Origin: Actinomadura macrotermitis
GTDB lineage: Bacteria > Actinomycetota > Actinomycetes > Streptosporangiales > Streptosporangiaceae
Length of the DNA stretch: 64,000 bases
Direction of reading: 5' to 3'
Assembly: GCF_009604375.1 (NCBI RefSeq)
Contig: NZ_WEGH01000001.1
Span: 2,418,001-2,482,000 of the forward strand
The first letter of the stretch is position 1; each line of letters starts with the position of its first letter. Under the pieces are notes generated by a model. It did not search any database and was not told the origin of the DNA. It worked only from the letters and a program-made list of their open reading frames with translations. Made by a program: the position numbers and the translations under genes. Positions 6,675 through 14,477 of the stretch are shown here, piece after piece.

Positions 6675-7931
6675 GTGGCCGAACAGCCGCTGCACGAGCA
6701 CATGCTCGCCAACGGCCTGCGGGTGGTGGTCTGCGAAGACCACGTCGTACCCCTGGCCGCCGTGAACATCTGGTACGGCGTGGGCTCGCGGCACGAGGTC
6801 GCCGGCCGCACCGGCCTGGCGCACCTCTTCGAGCACCTGATGTTCCAGGGCTCGGGGAACGTCGCCGAAGGCGAGCACGCCGCGCTGCTGGAGAGCGCCG
6901 GCGCCACCTTCAACGCCAGCACCTCCTTCGAGCGCACCAACTACTACGAGACCGTCCCGGTCAGCCACCTGGAGCTCGCGCTCTGGCTGGAGGCCGACCG
7001 GATGGGCACCCTGCCCGCCGCGCTCACCCAGGCCAACCTGGACAACCAGCGTGACGTGGTGAAGAACGAGCGGCGGCAGCGCTATGACAACCAGCCGTAC
7101 GGCACCGCGTTCGAGCGGCTCTGCCGGCTGACGTTCCCGGCGGGCCACCCCTACGCGCACACCCCCATCGGCTCGATGGAGGACCTGGACGCGACCACGC
7201 TGGAGGACTGCGCCGACTTCTTCGGCACCTGGTACGCGCCGGGCAACGCGGTGCTGTCGATCGTCGGCGACGTCGACCCCGAGGCGGCGCTGGCCGCCGT
7301 CGAGCGCTACTTCGGCGGCCTGCCCGCCGGACCGGCCGCGCCGGCCGCGCGGCCGGGCGACCTCGGCCCGCTCGGCGAGGTCCGGGTGGAGAGGGTGGAC
7401 GAGGACGTGCCGTCCCCCGCCTACTTCGCGATGTTCCCGCTGCCCGGCGACGGCGGCGCCGACATCGAGGCCGCCGAGCTGGCGGTGGAGATCCTCGGCG
7501 GCGGCTCCGGCTCGCGGCTGTACGACCGGATGGTGCGCCGCGACGAGATCGCCACCGAGGTGTGGGCCGGGGTGACCCGGCTGGTGGGCGGCCCGTCGCT
7601 GGCCATCGTCGACGCCGTCGGCCCCGACCCGGCCAAGATCGCCGAGGTGCTGGACGAGGAGCTCGCCCGGTTCGCCGCCGAGGGCCCGGACGCCGACGAG
7701 ACCGCGCGGGCGACCGCGCAGGCCGAGCGCGGCTTCCTGGAGCAGACCGAGACCGTGACGGGCCTGGCCAACGCCCTTTCGGCCAACGCCACCCAGTTCG
7801 GCGACCCGGCCCGGGTGTTCTCCGCGCCGAGCCGCGCCGCGGCCGTCACCGCCGACCAGATCAAGGACATGGCGGGCCGCTGGCTGGTGCCCGGCTCGCG
7901 CACCGCGCTGAACTACGGAGGTGCGTCGTGA
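6675..7931 (+). CDS. M16 family zinc metallopeptidase, catalytic subunit
   Basis: A 418-residue pitrilysin-type protein with an inverted zinc motif HLFEH (His50, Glu53 and His54); a downstream LEADRM supplies the expected distal Glu ligand. The second half (FGGLPAG..., GGGSGSRLYDRMVRRDEIA) is the C-terminal M16 fold. The start is GTG at 6675, with GGGAG at 6663-6667. It overlaps the next gene by GTGA. In this bacterial arrangement an active subunit pairs with an inactive subunit to form a clam-shell peptidase. The substrate is unknown, and no signal peptide is seen. Confidence 0.93.
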   Translation: MAEQPLHEHMLANGLRVVVCEDHVVPLAAVNIWYGVGSRHEVAGRTGLAHLFEHLMFQGSGNVAEGEHAALLESAGATFNASTSFERTNYYETVPVSHLELALWLEADRMGTLPAALTQANLDNQRDVVKNERRQRYDNQPYGTAFERLCRLTFPAGHPYAHTPIGSMEDLDATTLEDCADFFGTWYAPGNAVLSIVGDVDPEAALAAVERYFGGLPAGPAAPAARPGDLGPLGEVRVERVDEDVPSPAYFAMFPLPGDGGADIEAAELAVEILGGGSGSRLYDRMVRRDEIATEVWAGVTRLVGGPSLAIVDAVGPDPAKIAEVLDEELARFAAEGPDADETARATAQAERGFLEQTETVTGLANALSANATQFGDPARVFSAPSRAAAVTADQIKDMAGRWLVPGSRTALNYGGAS

Positions 7932-9277
7932 GCCTGACGCTGCAGCCACGCCCCGTCCCCGGCCCGATCCCGGCCTGGGCGTTCCCGGCCGGCACGCCCG
8001 GTCAGGTGCCCGGCGGCCCCGCCACGCTGCGCTGCGACCTGCCGGGCCGGCGCCTGGCGTCGGTGCGGCTGGTGCTGAACGCCGGCGCCGGCCGTGAGGC
8101 GCGCGGGCTGGAGGGCGTGGCCACGCTCACCGCCCGCGCCCTGCTGGAGGGCACCCGGCCGGGCGGCGGCACCGAGCTGACCGCCGCGTTCGAGCGGCTC
8201 GGCGCCAGCCTGTACGCCTCGGCCGACCTGACCGCGCTGCGGGTCGCGCTGGACGTGCCCGTCACCCGCCTCTCCCCCGCGCTGGAGCTGTTCTCGGCGG
8301 TGCTGCGCGAGGCCGCGCTCGCCGACGAGGACGTGCGCCGGCTCGGCCGCGAGCGGCTGGAGGAGATCGCACAGGAGGACGCCGACCCCGGCACCCGCGC
8401 CATGCGCGAGCTGCGCGCGGTGCTGTTCCCGGGCGACGCCCGCGCGCACACCCCGACCGGCGGCACCCGCGAGTCGGTCGGCGCGATCGGCGGCGCCGAC
8501 GTCCGCGCGTTCTACGGCTCGGCCGCGCCGGGCGAGGCGACCGCCGTCGTGGCGGGCGACCTGGCCGGCACCGGCGTGGACGCCGCGCTCGCCGCCGCGC
8601 TGGACGGCTGGACCGCCGCCGGGCCCGCGCTGCCCGCGGCCGACACGGTCCCGCCGGGCGACGCCGCGCGGATCGTCATCGTGGACCGGCCCGGCTCGGT
8701 GCAGACCTACCTGGCCCTCGGGCACGGCGTGCCCGACCGCGCGCACCCGGACTGGCCGCTGCTGACGGTCGCCTCGCACGTGCTCGGCGGCGGCCTCACC
8801 TCGCGGCTGAACGCGGTGCTGCGCGAGGAGAAGGGCTACACCTACGGGGTGCGGGCCGGGCTGCTGCGGCTGCGGCACTGCGGCCTGTTCATCACCCAGG
8901 GGTCGGTGCACACCGAGGTCACCGGCGACGCCGTCGCCGACGCCCTGGCCGGGCTGCGCAGCGTCGTCGCGGACGGGGTCACCGGCGAGGAGTGCACCTC
9001 GTCGGTGAGCGCCCTGGCCGACCGGGCGCCCGCCGAGTACGAGACGGCCCGCTCGGTCGCCGCCGAGCTCGCCGACGCCGCCGCCAACGACCTCGGCGCC
9101 GACTACCCGCGCCGCTACCTGGACGCCGTCCGCGCGGCGACCCCGGACGGCGTGGCGCGGGCCTACCGCGAGCACGTGGACCCCGAGGCGCTCACCGTCA
9201 TCGCGGTCGGCGACGCCGCGCAGATCCGCGGGCCGCTGGAGAAGCTCGGGTACGCGCCGGTGACCGTCGCCGAATAG
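7928..9277 (+). CDS. M16 family peptidase, non-catalytic subunit
   Basis: A 449-residue M16 protein. The HxxEH site is missing; the equivalent segment reads VATLTARALLEG. The Arg/Tyr substrate-binding element is kept in LREEKGYTYGVRAG, the pattern of the inactive alpha-type subunit. GTG at 7928 overlaps the TGA of the catalytic subunit, and GGAGG sits at 7917-7921. Equal expression and a heterodimer with the preceding protein are inferred. Confidence 0.93.
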   Translation: MSLTLQPRPVPGPIPAWAFPAGTPGQVPGGPATLRCDLPGRRLASVRLVLNAGAGREARGLEGVATLTARALLEGTRPGGGTELTAAFERLGASLYASADLTALRVALDVPVTRLSPALELFSAVLREAALADEDVRRLGRERLEEIAQEDADPGTRAMRELRAVLFPGDARAHTPTGGTRESVGAIGGADVRAFYGSAAPGEATAVVAGDLAGTGVDAALAAALDGWTAAGPALPAADTVPPGDAARIVIVDRPGSVQTYLALGHGVPDRAHPDWPLLTVASHVLGGGLTSRLNAVLREEKGYTYGVRAGLLRLRHCGLFITQGSVHTEVTGDAVADALAGLRSVVADGVTGEECTSSVSALADRAPAEYETARSVAAELADAAANDLGADYPRRYLDAVRAATPDGVARAYREHVDPEALTVIAVGDAAQIRGPLEKLGYAPVTVAE

Positions 9278-9286
9278 GCGTTTTTT
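9268..9286 (+). terminator. Weak hairpin with T6 tract at the end of the M16 operon
   Basis: CGCC, loop GAATA, GGCG, then TTTTTT. The stem is only four base pairs and overlaps the stop codon, but a T6 run is rare in this DNA. It is a plausible weak terminator before the Spo0M-like gene. Confidence 0.45.
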
Positions 9287-9382
9287 ACGCGGATGTCCCC
9301 TTGCCGGGTGAACCGATGGCAAGGTGGGGTCCGTCTGACTTGACGCGGGGGCGTCCCCGCGCGGCGCGAAAGGGGACGGCCG

Positions 9383-11056
9383 GTGTCCTACGGGCAGATG
9401 GCGGGCGGGCACGGCGGGTACGGCGCGCCGGGCCCCACCGTGGAGACGATCCTGGCCGAGCCCAACTGCCGCCCCGGCGGGGTGGTGGCGGGCAAGGTGC
9501 ATCTGCGCGGCGGGCACGGGCCGTCCGACATCCGGCACGTCACGATCGCGCTGATGCCGCGGATGACCGACGGGTACGGCGGCGAGACCGCCGGCCCGGA
9601 GGTCTACCGCGGCGCGCTGACCCGCGCGTTCCGGCTGGAGGCCGGGCAGGAGCGCGACCTGTCGTTCTCCATCCCGCTCCCCTACGAGCTGCCGTTCACC
9701 ACCGTGCTCGGCCGCGAGCTGCCCGGCTTCACCATCGGCCTGTGCACCGAGGTGGACGTCAAGGGGGCGCCCGACCCCGGCGACGTCGACCCGATCTCGG
9801 TGGAGCCGCTGCAGTCGCAGCAGTGGGTGCTGGCGGCGATCGCGCAGCTCGGCTTCAAGATCCAGCACGTCACGTTCGAGTCGTCCAGGCTGCGCGGGGT
9901 GCCGCAGCAGCTGCCGTTCCACCAGGAGATCCACCTGGCGCCGCCGCCGCAGTTCCACGGGCGGCTGGACCGGGTCGGGCTGAGCTTCGTGGCGAGCCCG
10001 GGGGCGATGACGTTCAAGCTGCGCGCCGACCAGCGGTCGGCGTCGGATGATGCGTTCGGCGCGTTCCAGGTCGGGCACCCCGAGGCGGCCGAGACCGACT
10101 GGCCCGCCAAGATCAGCGAGTGGCTGGAGGCGGCCACGCGGCTGCCGCGCAGTGCATCCCACCACGGGGCCTCCCACCACGGGTCGTCTTCCCACCACCA
10201 CGGGGCGCCTCCGCCGCCGCCCGGGCACGCTCCGACGCCGCCGCCCGGCGGGCCGTCCAACTTCCCGCCGCCCCCGCCGCGCGCGAACCAGGGGCACGCC
10301 CCGACGCCGCCGCCTGGCGGCCCCTCGGCGTTCCCGCCGCCTCCGCCTGCCCCGGGACAGCAGGCTCCGCTCGCTCCCGCTGCATACGGCGGCCCCGGGC
10401 AGGGCGGCGGACACGGGCAGTTCCCGCCGCCGCCTCCGGCCGGGCCGGGCCACGCGCCCGCGCCGGGTCACATGCCGGGGCACGCTCCAGGTCATGCTCC
10501 CGGCCACGCGCCGACGCCGCCTCCCGGCCAGTACCCGGGTGCCGTCCCGCCGCCGCCGGGCGGGCAGGCGCCGTACGCACCCGCAGCGCAGTACCCGCAG
10601 GCGCCCCCGCAGCCGCAGCCGCAGGCGCCGCACATGCCGTACGCGCCTCCGCAGCACGGCCACCACGCTCCGCCGCCTCCCGCGCCCTACCAGCAGGTGC
10701 ACCACCATCACCACGGCGCCCCGCACGCGCCGCACCACGGGCTGCACGGCCACGGCTGGGGCGCCGCCGGGATCGTCGGCGGTGTGGCCGCCGCCGGCGT
10801 CGTCGGCGCGGCGGCCGTGGGCGCGGCCGGCTACCCGGTCATGCAGGGCGCCGACGCCGTCGCCGGGTACGTGGCCGGCCAGGCGGTCGGCTGGGCCGGC
10901 CAGCAGGCCGGCGGCTGGCTCGCCGACCAGGCGGGCAACGCCATCGCCGACGCGGCCAACGGCGCCGTCGGCGACCTCGCGGGCGAGGTGGCCGGGGAGA
11001 TAGCCGGCGGTATCGGCGAGGTGCTGGGCGACTTGCTCGGCGGCCTGTTCGGCTGA
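9383..11056 (+). CDS. Spo0M-like (SpoOM, arrestin-fold) protein with long Pro/Gly/His tail
   Basis: A 557-residue protein. Residues ~15-245 resemble the Spo0M sporulation-control family: a PTVETILAEPNCRPGGVVAGKV opening and repeated beta-sandwich segments such as PLPYELPFTTVLG. Then come ~190 residues of PPPP-, HAPTPPPG- and HHHH-rich low complexity, and a final ~100-residue Ala/Gly-rich, weakly hydrophobic segment (GIVGGVAAAGVVGAAAVGAAG..., IAGGIGEVLGDLLGGLFG). Classical Spo0M is about 250 residues, so the tail is an addition that might mediate membrane or self-association. The start is GTG at 9383 with AAAGGGGA upstream. Confidence 0.8.
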   Translation: MSYGQMAGGHGGYGAPGPTVETILAEPNCRPGGVVAGKVHLRGGHGPSDIRHVTIALMPRMTDGYGGETAGPEVYRGALTRAFRLEAGQERDLSFSIPLPYELPFTTVLGRELPGFTIGLCTEVDVKGAPDPGDVDPISVEPLQSQQWVLAAIAQLGFKIQHVTFESSRLRGVPQQLPFHQEIHLAPPPQFHGRLDRVGLSFVASPGAMTFKLRADQRSASDDAFGAFQVGHPEAAETDWPAKISEWLEAATRLPRSASHHGASHHGSSSHHHGAPPPPPGHAPTPPPGGPSNFPPPPPRANQGHAPTPPPGGPSAFPPPPPAPGQQAPLAPAAYGGPGQGGGHGQFPPPPPAGPGHAPAPGHMPGHAPGHAPGHAPTPPPGQYPGAVPPPPGGQAPYAPAAQYPQAPPQPQPQAPHMPYAPPQHGHHAPPPPAPYQQVHHHHHGAPHAPHHGLHGHGWGAAGIVGGVAAAGVVGAAAVGAAGYPVMQGADAVAGYVAGQAVGWAGQQAGGWLADQAGNAIADAANGAVGDLAGEVAGEIAGGIGEVLGDLLGGLFG

Positions 11057-11177
11057 CCGGAACCGGGCCCCGGCCAGCGGACTCATGGGGCGTTTCGGAC
11101 GGGATCCGCCGCCTTATCGGCCAACGCGCCGGGAGATGGCTAGGGTCGGGTGAGGAGCCCCGCCCCCGAGGAGCCTG

Positions 11178-12095
11178 ATGACGACGACCGTGGTCCTGGT
11201 CCTGCTCTGCCTGGCGATCGCCGGGCGCGAACTCTACCTGGCGTCCGACAAGCGCCTCCCCCGGGCGCAGGCCGAGCTGCGCGAGCTGCGCGCCCAGGTC
11301 GCCGAGCTGACCCGGCGGCACGAGGCGCTGCAGGCGAAGATCGCCGCGCCCGCCGAAGACCCGGCCGAGGCCCCGTCCGGCCCCCCGGCCGCCGTGCCGG
11401 TGACCGACGAACCGCCGGCCGTCGCCGGCGACCCGCGGGCGCTGGAGCGCGTCGACGCGCTGACCGACCGCGTCGACCGGCTGGAGAAGGACTTCGCCGA
11501 GCTGGCGGCGCAGCTGGACGCGCTGGACCTGGACCGCGACGCCCAGCGCGCCCTCGCCCGCTCGCTCGACGTCGTCGAGCACGACATCGGCGAGCTGCAC
11601 GCCGAGATGCTCGACCGGCTCGCCCGCAGCGAGGGCCTGGCCACCGGCCTGCTGCTCAGCGAGGAGGGCGAGGCCGACGCGCTGCTCAGCGAGGCCTACG
11701 AGGGCTGCGCCGCCGGGTACGGGCTGCGGGTGCGCATCCGCGACCAGCGCGTCGCCAAGGGCGCCGGCGGCGACTTCTGGGGCACCGCCTACCACCTGTC
11801 GGGCCGGCGGCCGGACGAGCTCGCCGAGGAGCTGTTCGGCCACGCCCGCGACATGACCGCCCCGCAGGAGCACCCGGCCCTCGGCGCGCTGCTCACCGAG
11901 CTGGCGCAGCTGCGCGGCGGCGGCGTCGCGCGGATCGGGCCGTTCACCGCGGTGCGCACCGCGAGCGGGTTCCTGTGCGGCCTGCTGCCCGACGACGCCG
12001 CCGACGCGGCCGAGCCGTGGGAGCTCGCCGCTCAGGTCCGCGAACTGCCCGCGGACCTGCGCTGCGACCTGTCCAGGCTGCGCGCTACCGACTGA
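11178..12095 (+). CDS. Membrane-anchored coiled-coil protein, unknown function
   Basis: A 305-residue protein. Residues 1-20 form one N-terminal membrane helix (TTTVVLVLLCLAIAG). Next is a Leu/Glu/Arg heptad coiled coil (~28-58), a Pro-rich gap, and a second coiled coil (~85-150, ERVDALTDRVDRLEKDF). A compact C-terminal domain with little similarity to anything I recognise follows. ATG at 11178 has GAGGAG four bases upstream. Possibly a scaffold at the membrane, but no function is claimed. It converges on the gene ending at 12161, with a shared terminator hairpin between. Confidence 0.75.
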   Translation: MTTTVVLVLLCLAIAGRELYLASDKRLPRAQAELRELRAQVAELTRRHEALQAKIAAPAEDPAEAPSGPPAAVPVTDEPPAVAGDPRALERVDALTDRVDRLEKDFAELAAQLDALDLDRDAQRALARSLDVVEHDIGELHAEMLDRLARSEGLATGLLLSEEGEADALLSEAYEGCAAGYGLRVRIRDQRVAKGAGGDFWGTAYHLSGRRPDELAEELFGHARDMTAPQEHPALGALLTELAQLRGGGVARIGPFTAVRTASGFLCGLLPDDAADAAEPWELAAQVRELPADLRCDLSRLRATD

Positions 12096-12108
12096 CCGGC
12101 CGCAGGCC

Positions 12109-12141
12109 GCCCGGGGGGTGTGGAGGGCGCCCCCCTCGGGC
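12109..12141. terminator. GC-rich hairpin between convergent genes
   Basis: GCCCGGGGGG at 12109-12118 pairs with CCCCCC-T-CGGGC at 12130-12141 with one bulged T. It lies between the stops of the genes at 12095 (+) and 12161 (-). Confidence 0.6.
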
Positions 12142-12160
12142 AGAACCGGCTAGCCGCGGG

Positions 12161-13423
12161 TCACAGGCGCACGAAGCGCGGGGCCGCCACCTCCGTGCGG
12201 TCCACGCCGAACGCCAGCAGGCAGCGCGGCGTGCGGGCCGCGTCGATCTGCAGGCAGAGGCCGACGCCGAGCGCGGGGTCGACGAACACCACCCGGCGCA
12301 GCGCGCGCAGCATCCGGCGGGTGCGGGCCCGGCCCGGGTCGGCGGCGGGCTCGCCGGCCGGCGCGTCGGCCATGGCGGCCACCACCCGGCCCGCGTACCG
12401 CCACAGCGCGGCCGAGTCGAGCACCCGCGGCCCGGCGGCGGCGAGATCGGCGACGATCACCACGCCGGTGTCGTCGCCCTCGGGCGAGCGCGGCGCGGGC
12501 GCGCCGTCCTGCGGCGCGCGCGGGCCGCCGACGGCCCGGTGGTAGCGCAGCGGGTCGAGGGTGTCGACGACGAACGCGCCCGCGTACGGCCGGGACGCGC
12601 GCGGCCGGACGGCGCGGCGGCGCGCCGGTCCGGTCGGCGCGGACGCGGGCGGCCGGTGCGCGCTGAGGTCGAACGCCATGCCGGCCTCGTCGGCCCAGAC
12701 CGGCACGCCGAGCTTGCGCGCACCGGACCGGTCGAGCGCGTCGATGGACCGCCACACCTCCTCGGTGCGGCCCCGCAGCGCGGCCGCCATGCCGAGGCCG
12801 GGGAACGCGCCCTCCAGCACCGCCAGCGTCGCCTGCCAGGTCGCGCTGCCCACGAACTCGGCGACGAACGCGTCCACCAGCGCGCGGCGCCGCTGCGGAT
12901 CGGCCATCGGGTCCGGCTCCTCGGCGGCCGGGGGCCGGTCGTAGGAACGGCCGGCCTGCCCGGCGGCCCAGGGCGCGGGCTGCGCGGGGATGTCCTCCCG
13001 GGTGCGGGCGGACGGGGGCGGCTCGGTGGACAGGCCGCGCCGGGACGGGGCCGGCTTGTCAGAGGCGGGCTCGGTTTCTTCCACCGCTGTTTCGTCCACC
13101 GCGATTTCTTCCACCACGGGCTCGGCCGGGGCGTTCCCGGACGACGGCAGCCGGGTCCACTCGGCGGGATCGGGGCCCGGCGGCGGCAGCTCGGGCGCCT
13201 GCGGCCGCTGCCCGGCCCATTCGGTGCGCGGCGGCGGCACGCTGGGCGGAGGCGGCGGAGTACGCGGCGGCGGGGCCTGGACGGGGACCCAGTCGGCGGG
13301 GGCCTGGCCGGGACCGTTCTTCCTGCTCCCGGCCACGTGGATGTCGCCGGGGTGCGGGACGGGACGCTCCCCGTCCGGATGCTCGGGATCGGGGCCTGGG
13401 CTCTCGCGGGGTCCGAATCTCAC
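12161..13423 (-). CDS. Uncharacterised Pro-rich protein
   Basis: A 420-residue protein. The first ~180 residues are low complexity (PPPPPSVPPPR, acidic VEEIAVDETAVEETE). The C-terminal ~240 residues look globular, with segments RRRALVDAFVAEFVGSATWQ and VVIVADLAAAGPRVLDSAALWRY. I recognise no family. The start is GTG at 13423 with AGGA nine bases upstream. It lies 52 bases downstream of a second unknown gene on the same strand, so the two are likely co-transcribed. Confidence 0.7.
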   Translation of the reverse strand: MRFGPRESPGPDPEHPDGERPVPHPGDIHVAGSRKNGPGQAPADWVPVQAPPPRTPPPPPSVPPPRTEWAGQRPQAPELPPPGPDPAEWTRLPSSGNAPAEPVVEEIAVDETAVEETEPASDKPAPSRRGLSTEPPPSARTREDIPAQPAPWAAGQAGRSYDRPPAAEEPDPMADPQRRRALVDAFVAEFVGSATWQATLAVLEGAFPGLGMAAALRGRTEEVWRSIDALDRSGARKLGVPVWADEAGMAFDLSAHRPPASAPTGPARRRAVRPRASRPYAGAFVVDTLDPLRYHRAVGGPRAPQDGAPAPRSPEGDDTGVVIVADLAAAGPRVLDSAALWRYAGRVVAAMADAPAGEPAADPGRARTRRMLRALRRVVFVDPALGVGLCLQIDAARTPRCLLAFGVDRTEVAAPRFVRL

Positions 13424-13475
13424 GTCACCGATCCTGCGCAGAAACCGGGGGCATCGGCAAGGCCGCAGGTCATGG

Positions 13476-14366
13476 CTAGAGGACCTCCGGGTGCGGCATG
13501 CCGAACAGGGCCGCGCACAGCGATTCCAGGCGGTCGGGGCCGTCCTCGGCGGCGAGCACGGTGAGGACCGGGACCTCGCCCTCCTCGTCCAGCCGGAGCC
13601 GCACCGACACCTCGCGGCGCATCTGCTCGGCCGCGCCCTGGGCGGCGGCGACGTCCTGCAGCCCGACCGAGACGATCTCGGGGAGGTCCACCACCAGCGG
13701 CGTCTCGTGCGCGGCGAGCTCGTCCAGCCAGAGGTCCAGGACGCGGCGGGCGAGGCCGTTGAGCAGCCGGCCCCACGGTTCCAGCAGCGGCGGCGGGACG
13801 TTCTCGGTCTGCAGCTCGGGCAGCCCGAAGCGGGCGAGGCCCTTGGTGGTGAACCAGAAGCCGTGCGGCCCGGCGGTGTGCGGCAGCAGCATCCAGTCGG
13901 TCAGCCGGATCTCGCCGTCCGCGCCGGGCAGCGAGGCGGTCAGCTCGGCCGGGGACAGCACCCGCGGGGTGAACACGTCGACGACCGGCGCCCCCGCGGC
14001 GGCGCCGAGCGCGCCCGCGACGGCGCGGGTGGCCCACTCGTGCGCGGGCGGCCAGCCGGGCCGGTAGGCGGCGCGCACCGCGAGCAGGTGGGAGGCCCCC
14101 GCGATCGCGGCGAGATCGGCGGGGGCGGCCCGGTAGGCGGCGAGCAGGTCGGCGGGCAGCGGCGGGAACTCGTCCGCGGGGCGCAGGTCCAGGGTGAGCA
14201 TCGGGCTGTCGAGCATGCCGACGACCAGGTCGCGCAGCGGCGGCCGGACGCGCAGCAGTACCTGCTCGCGCGCCAGTTCACGCGGAGCGGCCGGGGCGCC
14301 CGCGAACGCGACGGCGTAGGTGCCGTGCAGCGCCTCCGGAACCGGCAGCGTCAGACTCTGGCCCAC
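13476..14366 (-). CDS. Uncharacterised cytoplasmic protein
   Basis: A 296-residue soluble-looking protein starting VGQSLTLPVPEALHG, with no membrane segment and no recognised motif. Features: RVRPPLRDLVVGMLDSPML, LLAVRAAYRPGWPP and a C-terminal VLTVLAAEDGPDRLESL. GTG at 14366 has GGGGAT upstream. First gene of a probable two-gene unit with the Pro-rich protein at 12161. Codon use is like the neighbours. Function unknown. Confidence 0.7.
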   Translation of the reverse strand: MGQSLTLPVPEALHGTYAVAFAGAPAAPRELAREQVLLRVRPPLRDLVVGMLDSPMLTLDLRPADEFPPLPADLLAAYRAAPADLAAIAGASHLLAVRAAYRPGWPPAHEWATRAVAGALGAAAGAPVVDVFTPRVLSPAELTASLPGADGEIRLTDWMLLPHTAGPHGFWFTTKGLARFGLPELQTENVPPPLLEPWGRLLNGLARRVLDLWLDELAAHETPLVVDLPEIVSVGLQDVAAAQGAAEQMRREVSVRLRLDEEGEVPVLTVLAAEDGPDRLESLCAALFGMPHPEVL

Positions 14367-14477
14367 TCGATCCCCTAGCCCCGCTGTTCCCGGTCCCCGA
14401 CACTACCGATCAGACCCGACGGCGACCTTGGTAAGTAGCTGTCCCCGAAGCGACAATTTCCTACCAGCCGGCCGGGG

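Noticed and set aside
10140..10740. Repetitive Pro/Gly/His-rich DNA, considered as a CRISPR-like or minisatellite array
   Set aside because: No fixed-length direct repeats with unique spacers; it is coding low complexity in the tail of the Spo0M-like protein.
7913..11086. A 1057-codon open frame on the minus strand across the M16 and Spo0M-like genes
   Set aside because: It runs antisense to three well-supported genes with clear motifs; its product is Arg/Gly/Ala/His-rich with no domain. Long antisense frames are expected when GC is this high.
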